A DNA stretch of 64,000 nt from JAJPKK01 sp963824905 (GTDB taxonomy: Bacteria; Pseudomonadota; Alphaproteobacteria; Rhizobiales; Xanthobacteraceae), in contig CAWGRH010000004.1 of the NCBI GenBank assembly GCA_963824905.1, positions 310,001 through 374,000 of the forward strand. The letters run 5' to 3'. Below are positions 63,743 to 64,000 of this stretch, one piece after another; the stretch's first letter is position 1, and each line of letters begins with the position of its first letter. The position numbers and the translations under genes are program-made. Under the pieces are notes generated by a model. It was not told the DNA's origin, did no database searches, and saw only the letters and a program-made list of their open reading frames with translations.

Positions 63743-64000
63743 TGCTCGCGATACCCTACGGCAGGCAGGACGTAGCGGCCGACGACATCGAGGCGGTCGT
63801 CGCGGTGCTGCGCTCCGACTGGCTCACGCAAGGCCCGACCGTGCCGCGCTTCGAGGCGGCGCTCGCGTCGTATTGTGGCGCGCGGCACGCGGTCGCGGTG
63901 AACAACGCGACGGCGGCGCTGCACGTCGCCTGCCGCGCGCTCGGGCTCGGTCCGGGCGACCGGTTGTGGACCTCGCCCGAACACTTTCGTGGCGTCGGCC
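63742..64000 (+). CDS. pseC: UDP-4-amino-sugar transaminase, PseC type (5' part)
   Basis: The first 86 residues of a DegT/DnrJ/EryC1 aminotransferase run off the right edge: MLAIPYGRQDVAADDIEAVV, RSDWLTQGPTVPRFEAALAS and YCGARHAVAVNNATAALHVA, ending at CRALGLGPGDRLWTSP. The beginning and its overlap with pseB (ATGA) fit PseC, which aminates the PseB product using PLP and glutamate. An extra C near 63978 shifts the last residues. The catalytic Lys lies outside the window. Confidence 0.85.
   Translation, partial: MLAIPYGRQDVAADDIEAVVAVLRSDWLTQGPTVPRFEAALASYCGARHAVAVNNATAALHVACRALGLGPGDRLWTSPEHFRGVG

Noticed and set aside
44281..63990. Programmed ribosomal frameshifting as the cause of the many frame changes
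   Set aside because: The sites share no slippery heptamer or following structure, occur many times per gene and go in both directions.

Overview
The window looks like a chromosomal segment of a high-GC alphaproteobacterium of the order Hyphomicrobiales, near the Bradyrhizobium/Xanthobacteraceae/Pseudolabrys group. The evidence is the gene order TIGR02300-aroA-cmk-rpsA-sppA-ihfB-lapA-trpF-trpB-trpA-accD, small families typical of the order (DUF4169, DUF1150, AsmA, TIGR02300), and many short palindromic intergenic repeats. No integrase, transposase, phage gene, rRNA or CRISPR array was seen. There is one tRNA, tRNA-Ala(GGC).

Layout. 0-7.3 kb: a secreted protein cut by the window edge, a DUF4169/ribbon-helix-helix pair, a small repeat-bearing ORF, a large AsmA protein and an FAD-linked D-lactate dehydrogenase-type oxidase. 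7.3-24.7 kb: a thioesterase, a UvrD/PcrA helicase carrying an in-frame copy of an intergenic repeat, an orphan EutA-like ATPase, a UbiD decarboxylase, an HpaB-type flavin monooxygenase divergent from a MarR regulator with a clear palindromic operator, an L,D-transpeptidase, Tex, a Gfo/Idh/MocA oxidoreductase, a bifunctional beta-oxidation protein and a polysaccharide deacetylase. 24.8-27.3 kb: PtsN, DUF1150, Hsp20, a 2OG-Fe(II) oxygenase and the tRNA. 27.4-38.1 kb: the conserved housekeeping block ending in trpFBA-accD. 38-43.8 kb: a PNPOx-like protein, dut, coaBC, a secreted propeller-like protein, galE and HdeD.

44.2-64 kb is an envelope and exopolysaccharide region. It holds a Tat-targeted Hint-domain protein, a metallophosphatase, a YdcF protein, a WcaI-like glycosyltransferase and a polyprenyl-phosphate sugar transferase, mostly on the minus strand. 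On the plus strand it holds a Wza-type lipoprotein, an outer-membrane beta-barrel, a Cys-containing exported protein, an O-antigen ligase/polymerase, a BY-kinase of the Wzc type, an unknown protein, an asparagine synthase, a GT4 glycosyltransferase, an ABC export pair (Wzm/Wzt with a C-terminal glycan domain) and the first two pseudaminic acid genes (pseB, pseC). The sugar transferase starts a lipid-linked glycan. Wza, the BY-kinase and the ligase/polymerase point to Wzy-type export, yet an ABC exporter lies in the same run.

Sequence quality needs care. Genes from 24 to 39 kb are intact. By contrast, almost every gene from 44.2 to 64 kb is broken by single-base indels that leave all catalytic motifs recognisable, and the essential gene coaBC is broken twice. 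I treat these as probable sequence errors, give each gene as one CDS spanning the breaks, and say so in each entry. Four families of inverted repeats recur between genes, and two copies (in uvrD and between the ABC exporter genes) sit in unusual places.
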